Position numbers and translations under genes: made by a program. From contig CAUJHH010000051.1 of the NCBI GenBank assembly GCA_963204725.1, forward strand, positions 34,339 through 98,338: a stretch of 64,000 nt of DNA, given 5' to 3'. Source of the stretch: Planctomycetota bacterium. Its GTDB lineage: Bacteria; Planctomycetota; Phycisphaerae; Phycisphaerales; UBA1924. The notes beneath the pieces are model-generated. The model worked only from the letters and a program-made list of their open reading frames with translations. It did no database searches and was not told the DNA's origin. The first letter of the stretch is position 1. Each line of letters begins with the position of its first letter. This document shows, in pieces, positions 9,271-17,494 of this stretch.

Positions 9271-9490
9271 AAGGCCCGACTCCTGGATCGCCAGAAGTCG
9301 TGCCAGCGTGCCTTTCGAATTGTGGGCCGACTCGTCGCTCAGGGCATCACCCGGGATTCAATCGAAGGAACGGTGCGTAACAGACCAGTGCGAACAGTGC
9401 CGAGGCGTTCGCCCGGCACACCAGACAAACCCTGTCGCTAGGATAGCGTGAAGTGCGGAATCCCGCCGCGTCCCTGCTGTCGCGACTCGC

Positions 9491-10432
9491 TCAATCAATC
9501 GTCTGGACGCGCTGGCTCCGGGTCGGGTCGATCGTGTTGATGCTCTGACCATTCGTCGAATCACCCGACTCGAAGAAGATCTCCTCCATTCGACCTTGGA
9601 TCAGGTCGCCGTGCCCGTCCGTGAAGACCCAGTTGCCGCCCTTGTCCGAGTGGTTGTCCACCTTGCCGTAATAGCCGGGCTGAGCGCGTGCCGGGATGTG
9701 GTTGCTGTTGGACTTATAGAACGAATTGGTGCTGTAATCCGGTCCATTCGTCTCGTCGCCCCACAGCGGCGCGGGATTCAGGATCACCGACTCATACGTC
9801 TTGAAGCCCGCGATGTACATGTAGGAGATGTTGTACGAGACCACATCCCGCTCGCTCCCCGGCGTTTTCGGCTGCAGTGCAGGCGCCGACGCGTACACCG
9901 TGTCCGAAAGGGTCTTGCCGTAGTACCTGTCTTCTCTGTCTGAGGGACACATCAGCGCCCCGAAACCCTCAAGATACCCGGACATCAAGGGCGTGCTCAC
10001 GGGCGGGCTCGAACCGAGATAAACCGCCGAACTCGGATCGCCCGACGGCCCCGACGCTCCCCGATATCCATAATGCGGGTCCGCGGACACGGTCCCGGCC
10101 TCATCCTCCGCGTCACCGACCTGCCAAAGGCTGAAGAGCCCCGCCACCCCGCCGTACGAGTTCTGGCTCGTCAGCGTCTTGGTCGTGCGCCACGCGGTCT
10201 TCTGAGCGTTGTTCATCAGGAACAGCGGATACCAGTCCCTGTTCTCATTCGCATAGTGCGTCAACGCCATGCCCATCGATCGCGTGTTCGCGAGGCACTT
10301 CGTCGTGGCTGCGGCTTTCCTCGCCTCTCCGAGCGCAGGCAGCAAGATCCCGATCAAGAGCGCGATGATCGCGATCACAACCAAAAGCTCGATGAGCGTG
10401 AACGCCCCTCGACATTGCCGGCCAACCCGCAT
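9491..10432 (-). CDS. Type II pseudopilin-like protein with prepilin N-terminal leader
   Basis: 313-residue protein with a prepilin leader ([19 protein letters not shown]...) cleaved after the Gly-Ala region, then the long hydrophobic helix [17 protein letters not shown] common to planctomycete pseudopilins. The body is the family seen in large numbers in these bacteria: [24 protein letters not shown] near the helix and a C-terminal His...Asp-Gly region ([18 protein letters not shown]) that differs slightly from the H-X9-DG spacing. GGAG lies 6 bases before the ATG. It is upstream of, and on the same strand as, the sugar importer operon (220-base gap), so cotranscription is possible. Function unknown; a secretion-system or surface role is usually assumed. 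Confidence 0.88.
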   Translation of the reverse strand: MRVGRQCRGAFTLIELLVVIAIIALLIGILLPALGEARKAAATTKCLANTRSMGMALTHYANENRDWYPLFLMNNAQKTAWRTTKTLTSQNSYGGVAGLFSLWQVGDAEDEAGTVSADPHYGYRGASGPSGDPSSAVYLGSSPPVSTPLMSGYLEGFGALMCPSDREDRYYGKTLSDTVYASAPALQPKTPGSERDVVSYNISYMYIAGFKTYESVILNPAPLWGDETNGPDYSTNSFYKSNSNHIPARAQPGYYGKVDNHSDKGGNWVFTDGHGDLIQGRMEEIFFESGDSTNGQSINTIDPTRSQRVQTID

Positions 10433-10582
10433 GGAATGCTCCTCGTGCCGTACCCGAATCGATCGAGGCGTGACAACCTATTGTTGCCACGCCGCACACG
10501 CCAAGATACCGTCAAACGCCCGCTCGCGTCAAGAAGTTCGTGCTCGGCGGCTCGTCGCAAGACGCCCGGGGCCTCAATCTCC

Positions 10583-12730
10583 ATGTGGCACCTACGAATG
10601 GAATCCGGCACCCGTTTCAATCCGGCTTCTGCCACATCGCGATCCATTGGCGTGCATGATCGTTCGAAACGACCGTTCCGCCACCTGCTGACCATCGTCA
10701 CGCTTCTGAGCACGGCAGGCAGTCCGTCCATCGCAAGTCAACCCGGCACCCGCCACCCGCCACCGTCGATCCGCCCGATCTCTCCCGAACTCGGGCTCTT
10801 CGACGTGGCGGTCGAGGATCCGGATGGAACCGCCCGCTGGGTCGAGTTGCTCGACGAAAGCGGAGAAGTGGTGCTCCGCGTCCCACTCGCTCCTCTTGCA
10901 CTCTCTACGGAGCCCTCGGCTCTCAGCGGCGCGAGGATCCTCCTCCAGGGATCGGTCGATCCCCAAGCGTGGCCGCACCTGACGCTCCGCATCGACTCCG
11001 ACACATCTATTCAACTCTCGCTTTCGATCGAGCCCAACCTCGCCGTGCCCGCCTGGGCGCTCGGCGCGACGTGGTACCAAATCTTTCCAGAGCGCTTCCG
11101 CAACGGCGATCTCGCAAACGATCCGACACCTCCCGAGTTTTCGCCGGTCCCGTGGTCCTCGGATTTCGGTTCTGTGACCATCGAAGAGATCGAACTCGCA
11201 TGGTCCCGTGAGCGTGCCGGTTCCCGTCACGCTTCCGCCTCAGCCAATCGTCGCGGTGGAGCCCGCCGGGCCACAATCTACAGCCGTAGATACGGAGGCG
11301 ATCTGGAAGGAATCGAGCAGCAACTCGATCACATCCAATCGCTCGGGGTGACCGCCATCTACCTCTGCCCGATCTTCGCCTCTTCCTCGCTGCACAAGTA
11401 CGACGCTCGCGACTTTCGCCACATCGATCCGACGTTTGGCCCCGTCGATACCAACGCGGCCGATGCCGATCCATGGGGATGGACCGCGGCCGATCTGTAC
11501 TTCCTCGACGTCTTCCTTCCTGCGGCTCGGGCACGAGGCCTTCGCGTTGTGCTCGACGGTGTCTGGAACCACACCGGCACAGATTTCTGGGCCTTTCTCG
11601 ACCTGGTCTCACGCGGCGTGGACTCTCCATACAAGAATTGGTTCCGCGCTCGATTCGATGCAAATGGCTCTCTCGTCGGTTGGGACGGATGGGACGCCAA
11701 GAACGGGAACCTCCCGGAGTTTCAGCAGACTCCCGACGGCGATCTCGTCCCCGAAGTCTCCGAACACATCTTCGCCGTCACCTCTCGGTGGATGGACCCC
11801 AACGGCGACGGCGACCCCTCCGACGGGATCGACGGCTGGCGTCTAGATGTCGCCCCGGAGATTGGTAACGCGTTCTGGAGTCGCTGGCGCGCCCACGTGC
11901 GATCCATCAACCCCAATGCCGCGCTCTACGGCGAGATCTGGTTCGATGCCGAGCCATGGTTCAATGGCGTTGCGTTCGATGCGCAGATGAACTACCCGTT
12001 CGCATCAGCCGTTGTCGAATGGGCGGCGGGTGCGCCCCGAACATCCAGCTCGCTCCTCGCCGATCGGCTCCGCCGCACTTTCAATCACGCGCCGCAGACC
12101 GATCTTGCGCAGATGAACCTGCTCGACTCACACGACACCGCTCGCCTCCTCACGATGATCGAGCGTCCCGCCGCGACCTACGACGACGGTGCCACCTCCG
12201 GCGAGCTCGGAAGAGATTCCGTGAGCGCTCGTCCCGCAGAAGAATCTGCCCGGCGCGCGATCCTCGCGCTCGCGCTGCAGGTCGCCGCGCTCGGCTCACC
12301 GATGGTCTTCGCTGGCGATGAACTCGGCGTCTTCGGCCCGGATGATCCCGACAACCGCAAGCCCATCCAATGGCCCGACCTCGCAGCACCCGAGAACGGC
12401 GGCGACTCGCCAGATCTCCAGCTGCTCGATGAGTACAAGTACTGGCTGTCGCTCCGCCGACACCCGACATGGGGAGACACGCTCCGTTATGGGACGATTC
12501 GGTCTTTGTATCCCAAAGGCGACGATGTTCTGGCGATCTCGAGAGAGTTGAACGACCTCAGAGTGACCGTAGTGGTCAATAGAGGCCATTCGGAGTTCGA
12601 CGCAAGCGACCTGATCCCTTTCCCTATGGACGATTCGATCGATACTCGGGTGCCGCCACTCTCGGCCCGATGTTTCTCCGGCGTGATCGGAGCCGAAAGC
12701 CGCCGCGAACGAGCGACAAAACCACCCTGA
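10583..12730 (+). CDS. GH13 neopullulanase/cyclomaltodextrinase-like alpha-glucan hydrolase, secreted
   Basis: Alpha-amylase superfamily enzyme of the neopullulanase/maltogenic amylase group: an N-terminal beta module (about 60-150), then ATWYQIFPERFRNGD, the typical opening of this subfamily, then the barrel. Catalytic residues are visible (numbered from 10583): Asp422 in DGWRLDVAPE, Glu451 in LYGEIWFD and Asp518 in LLDSHDTARLL; region I is VVLDGVWNHTG. It hydrolyses alpha-1,4 and possibly alpha-1,6 bonds. A hydrophobic export signal (HLLTIVTLLSTAGSPSIAS) indicates secretion. The start is uncertain: ATG at 10583 or 10598, or GTG at 10652, which puts the signal peptide at the very N-terminus; none has a good ribosome-binding site. 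It is divergent from the pseudopilin gene and closes the starch/sugar locus. Confidence 0.9.
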   Translation: MWHLRMESGTRFNPASATSRSIGVHDRSKRPFRHLLTIVTLLSTAGSPSIASQPGTRHPPPSIRPISPELGLFDVAVEDPDGTARWVELLDESGEVVLRVPLAPLALSTEPSALSGARILLQGSVDPQAWPHLTLRIDSDTSIQLSLSIEPNLAVPAWALGATWYQIFPERFRNGDLANDPTPPEFSPVPWSSDFGSVTIEEIELAWSRERAGSRHASASANRRGGARRATIYSRRYGGDLEGIEQQLDHIQSLGVTAIYLCPIFASSSLHKYDARDFRHIDPTFGPVDTNAADADPWGWTAADLYFLDVFLPAARARGLRVVLDGVWNHTGTDFWAFLDLVSRGVDSPYKNWFRARFDANGSLVGWDGWDAKNGNLPEFQQTPDGDLVPEVSEHIFAVTSRWMDPNGDGDPSDGIDGWRLDVAPEIGNAFWSRWRAHVRSINPNAALYGEIWFDAEPWFNGVAFDAQMNYPFASAVVEWAAGAPRTSSSLLADRLRRTFNHAPQTDLAQMNLLDSHDTARLLTMIERPAATYDDGATSGELGRDSVSARPAEESARRAILALALQVAALGSPMVFAGDELGVFGPDDPDNRKPIQWPDLAAPENGGDSPDLQLLDEYKYWLSLRRHPTWGDTLRYGTIRSLYPKGDDVLAISRELNDLRVTVVVNRGHSEFDASDLIPFPMDDSIDTRVPPLSARCFSGVIGAESRRERATKPP

Positions 12731-12874
12731 ATCGCACAATATCCTCGCGACCAAAGCGACGATCCACTATATTCAGAGTGTTCGGAACTGTCCGCGCTTT
12801 GAACGCGCGGGACGTGTTCCGTCGTGGCGTGCGCACGCCGCGATGCCCGACCCGTTTAGAGGGAGATCCGAAGT

Positions 12875-14884
12875 ATGAAGGTTCAATCTGTTCTCACGGC
12901 CGCTGCCTTGGCAGCCGTCGCCGGTCACGCACTCGCGCAGCCCGTCGTTGACGGCAAGCTGGGTGGCGATGAATCGTTCTATGGCGCGATCAAGTGGACG
13001 CAGAACGTCCCGACGGCCTTTGGTGACAACAACCCCGCCAACGTGCCGCCCTCTGGCGACGCCGCCGCCGCAGTCACCGGCGTCGAGTTCGCGATCCCGC
13101 TCGCCGCAATCGGCGGCTCCGCAGCGAACCTGCGCCTCACCGGCTGGATCAACTCCGGTGACCGCACCTACATGTCCAACCAGGTCATCGGCGGCCTCTC
13201 CAATGAGGGCAACCTCGGCGGCACCGGCGGCATCGACTTCAACACGCACGCCGGCACCCAGTACATCACGCTGAATCCCGCGACAGTCGGCACCGCCCCC
13301 ACGATCGACGGAACGAAGGACTCCGCCTACGGCTCGCCGCAGGCCGGCTGGCTCCAGGGCAACTTCACCGGCTTCGGCGACAACGGAGAAGCAACCCCCG
13401 CCGGCGGTGGCGGCTCGGAGATCGACGCCGTCTACGCCGTCGTGAACGGTGGCATGCTCTACGTCATGATCACAGGAAACGTCGAGAAGAACGGCAACGG
13501 CCTCGACCTGTTCTTCGACTCCAACGCCGTGGGCGGCGGACAGACAACGCTGAGCAACGGCGTCGGTGGCGGTGCTGGCTCTCGCCTCAACGCCATGAAC
13601 GGCCTCATCTTTGATGCCGGCTTCGACGCCAACTACTACATGACCTTCGACGGTGACGGCACCGTGAACAACGTCCACTTCGCGGAACTCTCGAGCGGCA
13701 CCGGCTATTTCGTCGGCAACGGCGGATACGCCACCGTCGGCGGTGCACTCACCGGTGGCGACGTCGGCGCGCCCGCGATGTCCGCCACGATCGACAACTC
13801 GAACATCACAGGCGTCACCGGCAGCCCGCCCTTCAATGTCCCCTCACCCGACTTCTCCGTCGGCTCCGAGATCGACGGCGTCTATGCGTACATCGATGTC
13901 GCGAACAACGACCTCTATGTGCTCATTACCGGGAATATCGAGAGCAACTACAACAAGCTCCACCTCTTCATTGACGCAAATGCCGCCGACGGCCAGAACG
14001 TCATGCGCAGCGACAATGTCTCCGCGCTCTTCAACCAGATCAACCGCTTCGGTCCCGGCACCGAGGGCACCGGAATGATCTGGGATGCCTCGTTCGCGCC
14101 CGACACATGGATGGCGATCAACATGGGTGGCTTCCCCGTCACCCAGTACGCCGACAGCGCGACGCTCCGCGCCGGTGGTCCGATCCTCGGCTTCAACGAT
14201 GAACCCTACGACTATCGTGCATTCCGTGGATCTCTCAACGACGCCACGAACACCATGCTCTTCGACGGCACCCTCGTCGATCCGCAGGACGGCACCGATA
14301 CGGACCTTGAGACCAATTACGCCCCGCGTCTCACCGGCGCATCGCTGTTCATCGATCCCCTGAACCCCGTCGGCGTTGCGGATGCGATCACAGTCGCAAC
14401 CGACAACTCCAACATCGCAGGCGTCGACACCGGCTCCGCGACTGGCGCTGGTGCGGTCACGACCGGCGTCGAGATCCGCATCGACCTCGACGAGATCGAC
14501 TGGGACGGCTCCTCTGACATCCTTCTCGGCGGATTCATCTCCAACGGCGACAGCGGCTACCTCTCCAACCAGGTCATCGGCGGACTCCCGGACGGCTCCG
14601 CAAATCTGGCCGAGCCCCGCATCGTCGACTTCACGACGATTGCCGGCGACCAGTTCGTCAACCTCAGCCAGTCCGGCACAGATCCCTGCGACGCCGCGGA
14701 CTACAACGGCGACACCATTGTCGACGTTCTCGACTTCCTCGATTTCCTCGATGACTACGGCAACTGCGACGGCCTGCCCACGCCCTGCGGCAACGTCGGC
14801 AATCCCGACATCTACAACCCGGATGATTTCATCGACATCCTCGACTTCCTCGGCTTCTTCGACATCTTCGGTCAGTGCGGCTGA
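12875..14884 (+). CDS. Secreted repeat protein with dockerin-like C-terminal tail
   Basis: 669-residue exported protein, no enzymatic motif seen. The signal peptide (MKVQSVLTAAALAAVAGHALAQ) follows a strong site (AGGGAG). Internal repeats are clear: a short module with IDG/VDG and FGDN at about 24-52 and 142-170; a module with YVMITGN / YVLITGN and LFFDSN / LFIDAN at about 180-215 and 329-372; and a module with NSGDRTYMSNQVIGGL / SNGDSGYLSNQVIGGL at about 62-136 and 526-608. The last 65 residues form a dockerin-like tail with two Asp-rich loops, each followed by a VLDFLDFL or ILDFLGFF helix, ending GQCG. Tails of this type are common in Phycisphaerales and are thought to be surface-anchoring or sorting signals. 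The gene stands alone, with a terminator behind it. Confidence 0.85.
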   Translation: MKVQSVLTAAALAAVAGHALAQPVVDGKLGGDESFYGAIKWTQNVPTAFGDNNPANVPPSGDAAAAVTGVEFAIPLAAIGGSAANLRLTGWINSGDRTYMSNQVIGGLSNEGNLGGTGGIDFNTHAGTQYITLNPATVGTAPTIDGTKDSAYGSPQAGWLQGNFTGFGDNGEATPAGGGGSEIDAVYAVVNGGMLYVMITGNVEKNGNGLDLFFDSNAVGGGQTTLSNGVGGGAGSRLNAMNGLIFDAGFDANYYMTFDGDGTVNNVHFAELSSGTGYFVGNGGYATVGGALTGGDVGAPAMSATIDNSNITGVTGSPPFNVPSPDFSVGSEIDGVYAYIDVANNDLYVLITGNIESNYNKLHLFIDANAADGQNVMRSDNVSALFNQINRFGPGTEGTGMIWDASFAPDTWMAINMGGFPVTQYADSATLRAGGPILGFNDEPYDYRAFRGSLNDATNTMLFDGTLVDPQDGTDTDLETNYAPRLTGASLFIDPLNPVGVADAITVATDNSNIAGVDTGSATGAGAVTTGVEIRIDLDEIDWDGSSDILLGGFISNGDSGYLSNQVIGGLPDGSANLAEPRIVDFTTIAGDQFVNLSQSGTDPCDAADYNGDTIVDVLDFLDFLDDYGNCDGLPTPCGNVGNPDIYNPDDFIDILDFLGFFDIFGQCG

Positions 14885-14920
14885 TCGAGCCCACCGTCCG
14901 CTGATTCGGTGACTCATCAG

Positions 14921-14957
14921 AGGGGCCTCTCGCGATCGCGAGGGGCCCCTTCCTTTT
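14921..14957 (+). terminator. Intrinsic terminator
   Basis: A 14-base stem with one G-T pair (AGGGGCCTCTCGCG at 14921-14934 with its partner up to 14950), a two-base loop and TCCTTTTTC directly after. It sits 36 bases behind the stop of the secreted repeat protein and terminates that gene on the plus strand. Confidence 0.85.
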
Positions 14958-15002
14958 TCTGAACTGGTCGCCCGCTTCCCACGCCACAGATACCCTGTGC
15001 GA

Positions 15003-16046
15003 ATGCACGCACTCGTTGTCACACGCCAGGGTCAGCCAGTCGCACCCAATATCGAGTATCGAACGGACTGGCCCGATCTGCCCTCGCCCGCTCCCGGCTG
15101 GGCAAACGTCCGAACGCTTGCCAGTGCGTTCAATCACATGGACCTCTGGGTGGGTAGAGGCGTTCCGGGACTCGACCTCGCTTACCCCCGTGTCAGCGGA
15201 TGCGACGCGTGCGGCGTCGTCGATTCAGTCGGCGAGGGCGTTGACAAGGCATGGGTCGGCCGACGCGTCATCGTGAACGCCGCGACCGTCGTTCCCGAGA
15301 ACCATCGACCCGCCGACCCTCCCGGTTCGACACTCGCGCCGCAGTTTGAACTGATCGGCGAGCACCACAACGGGATGCACGCCCAGTGCTTCTCGATCCC
15401 CGCCGCAAACATGGCGTACGTCGGCGAGGCCGATCCGGTGCAGGCCTCGGCGTTCGGGCTCTGCGCCCTGACCGCATACTCCATGATCGCGACCAAGGGC
15501 CGGCTCCACCCCGGCCAGAGCGTGCTTATCACCGGCATCGGAGGCGGTGTGGCAACAAGCTCGCTCGCGCTCGCCCGCCACCTCGGCTGCCCCGTCGCGG
15601 TCACCAGCCGCCATCAATGGAAGCTCGATCGCGCCGAACAGCTCGGGGCCTCGCTCTGCGTGCTCGACAAGGGCCAGGACTGGTCCAAGGAGGTGCGTGC
15701 CTGGACGAGCAAGCGGGGCGTCGACATGGCCGTCGATTCCGCCGGCAAAGCGACCCACCTCAATTGCATCAAGTCTCTCGCGCGAGGCGGCGCGTACGTT
15801 ACGCCCGGGTGCACCAGCGGCCCGGACGCCACCACCGACCTCGCCCGCATCTTCTGGAATCAGCTCCGGATCTTCGGATCAACCATGGGCTCGAACGCGG
15901 AGTTCAAGGAGGTCGTCTCGCTGTTCAATGCCGCGTCTGTGCGCCCCGCCGTCGACCAGGTCTTCGACGCTCGCGATGGCGTTCGAGCGTACGAACGAAT
16001 CGAGGCCGGCGAGCAGTTCGGCAAGGTCGTGCTGCGATGGGAGTGA
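15003..16046 (+). CDS. Medium-chain dehydrogenase/reductase (zinc-less alcohol dehydrogenase/quinone reductase type)
   Basis: 347-residue NAD(P)-dependent oxidoreductase of the MDR superfamily. The N-terminal GroES-like domain has FNHMDLWVGRG and VSGCDACGVVDSVG. The Rossmann domain has the nucleotide-binding stretch VLITGIGGGVATSSLALARHLG (about residues 178-199) followed by VAVTSRHQWKLDRAEQLGA, and the C-terminus has GEQFGKVVLRWE. The catalytic-zinc Cys of classical alcohol dehydrogenases is replaced by Asn in NHMD, and no structural four-cysteine zinc loop is seen, so it is closer to the quinone-reductase-like branch. A GTG at 14997 is an alternative start two codons upstream. Substrate unknown. 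The downstream kinase gene begins within about 60 bases. Confidence 0.88.
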   Translation: MHALVVTRQGQPVAPNIEYRTDWPDLPSPAPGWANVRTLASAFNHMDLWVGRGVPGLDLAYPRVSGCDACGVVDSVGEGVDKAWVGRRVIVNAATVVPENHRPADPPGSTLAPQFELIGEHHNGMHAQCFSIPAANMAYVGEADPVQASAFGLCALTAYSMIATKGRLHPGQSVLITGIGGGVATSSLALARHLGCPVAVTSRHQWKLDRAEQLGASLCVLDKGQDWSKEVRAWTSKRGVDMAVDSAGKATHLNCIKSLARGGAYVTPGCTSGPDATTDLARIFWNQLRIFGSTMGSNAEFKEVVSLFNAASVRPAVDQVFDARDGVRAYERIEAGEQFGKVVLRWE

Positions 16047-16107
16047 GCACACGTTGAGCCCGACGCCATCAAACGCACCGGACAACCGCCCGATTCGCCG
16101 CGTGCAG

Positions 16108-16677
16108 ATGGCCGACGCCGTCCCCGAGATCCGGGCCCTTGTTGAACGATCGACCAGGAGACCGGCCGTCGTCGCGATCTCAGGCCCCGTCGGCTCCGGC
16201 AAGTCCACACTCGCCGCCCGACTCTCGCCCTGCATCATTCAGACGGATGCATACCTCCCCGACTACCACACCCTCCCCGAGCATGAGCGTGACCTGCCGG
16301 AGCACGCGGATCTCTGCCTTCTCGCAGCCCATATTGACCAGTTGCGGAGCACCCACGCCGCGCGAATCCCGATCTGGTCTTTCCACTCGCACCAACGCGA
16401 AGGGTGGCAGGACCTCCGTCTGACCGGCAAACTGATCGTCGTCGAGGGCATCCACGCATTCGATGAGCGGCTCTCCGCCCACGTCGATCTGACAGTACTC
16501 GTCGAAGCAAGCCGCGAGAAGCGATGGGCGAGGTGGCAAGCGCTTGAATTATCCGGCACACGCGGCTGGGGAGTCGAGAAGGCCAGGGCCTACTTCGAGT
16601 CGGTCGCGGAACCAACCTTCCACGCAAGAGCCGATCTCTACCTCGAACGTGCTTCGATTGTCGTCATCAACGAGTAA
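16108..16677 (+). CDS. Uridine-kinase-like P-loop kinase
   Basis: Small cytoplasmic P-loop kinase, 189 residues from the ATG at 16108; a TTG at 16054, 7 bases after the upstream stop, would add 18 residues. Walker A is GPVGSGKST, the Asp-containing segment IIQTDAYLPDYHTL fits the phosphoribulokinase/uridine kinase family, and KLIVVEGIHAFDERL is its Walker B/lid-side motif. The C-terminal pattern (EPTFHARADLYLERASIVVINE) also fits. Phosphate acceptor not determinable. Likely cotranscribed with the dehydrogenase upstream. Its last 11 bases overlap the 3' end of the convergent omega-amidase gene. Confidence 0.8.
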   Translation: MADAVPEIRALVERSTRRPAVVAISGPVGSGKSTLAARLSPCIIQTDAYLPDYHTLPEHERDLPEHADLCLLAAHIDQLRSTHAARIPIWSFHSHQREGWQDLRLTGKLIVVEGIHAFDERLSAHVDLTVLVEASREKRWARWQALELSGTRGWGVEKARAYFESVAEPTFHARADLYLERASIVVINE

Positions 16678-17464
16678 GCAACCGGTGATCCCGCCACGCC
16701 GGGAATCTCGCCCGCCAGCCGTGGACCAGCGAAGGATCGAGGTCGATCGACAGCACGCCCTCCCGGTCGCCCAGCTCGGCGATGATCTCGCCCTTCGGAT
16801 CGATCGCGACCGACTCGCCCTGGTACGCCACGCGAGGGTCGGCGCCGACGCGGTTCACGCCGAGCACAAAGGCCTGGTTCTCGATCGCCCGGGCGATGAG
16901 GAGCGCACGCAGGTGCCTCGCCCGAGCCGAGGGCCAGTTGGCGGTCACGACGAACAGCTCTGCACCCATCTGGAGGCCTTGGCGGAAGAGCTCCGGGAAT
17001 CGCAGGTCGAAGCAGATGGTGGGGCACACCCGCAGCCCTTGGTCGGCCGAGTCGCCCCACTCATAGACCTTGACCTCGCGCCCACCCGGAAAGAAGTCAG
17101 ACTCCCGTTCGCCGGGAGGACCAAGGGAGAAGGGATGGACCTTCTCGTACTCGCAGGCCAGTTCGCCGTCCGGTCCGAAGACGCTCGCGAGGTTCATGGC
17201 CCGTCCCGAGGCATCGAGGGCGGTGCGGGAGCCGTGGACATAGATCGAGCGTCTCGAAGCGAGATCGCTCAGAAATCGGCGGGTCGAGCCGTCCGAATCG
17301 GCGGTCTGTTTCACGTGAAACGAGAAGCCGGTATCGAACATCTCGGGGAGCACCACCAACTCACCCCTGTCGGGATTGGCCTGTTCAACCAGGGAACGGA
17401 CTCGTTCGAGGTTTCCCGGCTTGTCTTCCCAGGAGATGTCAAGTTGGACAAGGTGTGCTCGCAT
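16667..17464 (-). CDS. Carbon-nitrogen hydrolase, omega-amidase-like (nitrilase superfamily)
   Basis: 265-residue cytoplasmic amidase of the nitrilase superfamily. The Glu-Lys-Cys triad is complete: Glu41 (VLPEMF), Lys108 (YEKVHPF) and Cys151 (PTICFDLRFPELF). The downstream sequence VVTANWPSARARHLRALLIARAIENQAF also fits omega-amidases, which hydrolyse alpha-ketoglutaramate or ketosuccinamate. The start has GGAGG 9 bases upstream. It is the last gene of a minus-strand run (binding protein, permease, fucokinase/pyrophosphorylase, methyltransferase, amidase), 30 bases after the methyltransferase. Its place behind sugar genes is probably incidental cotranscription. The 3' end overlaps the convergent kinase gene. 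Confidence 0.9.
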   Translation of the reverse strand: MRAHLVQLDISWEDKPGNLERVRSLVEQANPDRGELVVLPEMFDTGFSFHVKQTADSDGSTRRFLSDLASRRSIYVHGSRTALDASGRAMNLASVFGPDGELACEYEKVHPFSLGPPGERESDFFPGGREVKVYEWGDSADQGLRVCPTICFDLRFPELFRQGLQMGAELFVVTANWPSARARHLRALLIARAIENQAFVLGVNRVGADPRVAYQGESVAIDPKGEIIAELGDREGVLSIDLDPSLVHGWRARFPAWRDHRLLTR

Positions 17465-17494
17465 CGACTTGGTCCTCCCGCTTTGGCCCCAGCT

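Noticed and set aside
6484..9441. 985-codon open frame on the plus strand opposite the first sugar importer operon
   Set aside because: The translation is a low-complexity run rich in Arg, His and Pro with no motif, while the minus strand encodes three clear ABC importer proteins. It is a by-product of high GC.
12875..14884. True cellulosome dockerin
   Set aside because: The Asp-rich loops resemble dockerin but no cohesin or scaffoldin is present and the LDFLDFL helices fit the planctomycete sorting tail better.
13844..15022. 392-codon open frame opposite the dockerin-tailed protein
   Set aside because: Val/Asp/Glu-rich shadow; the plus strand has a signal peptide, ribosome-binding site and repeats.
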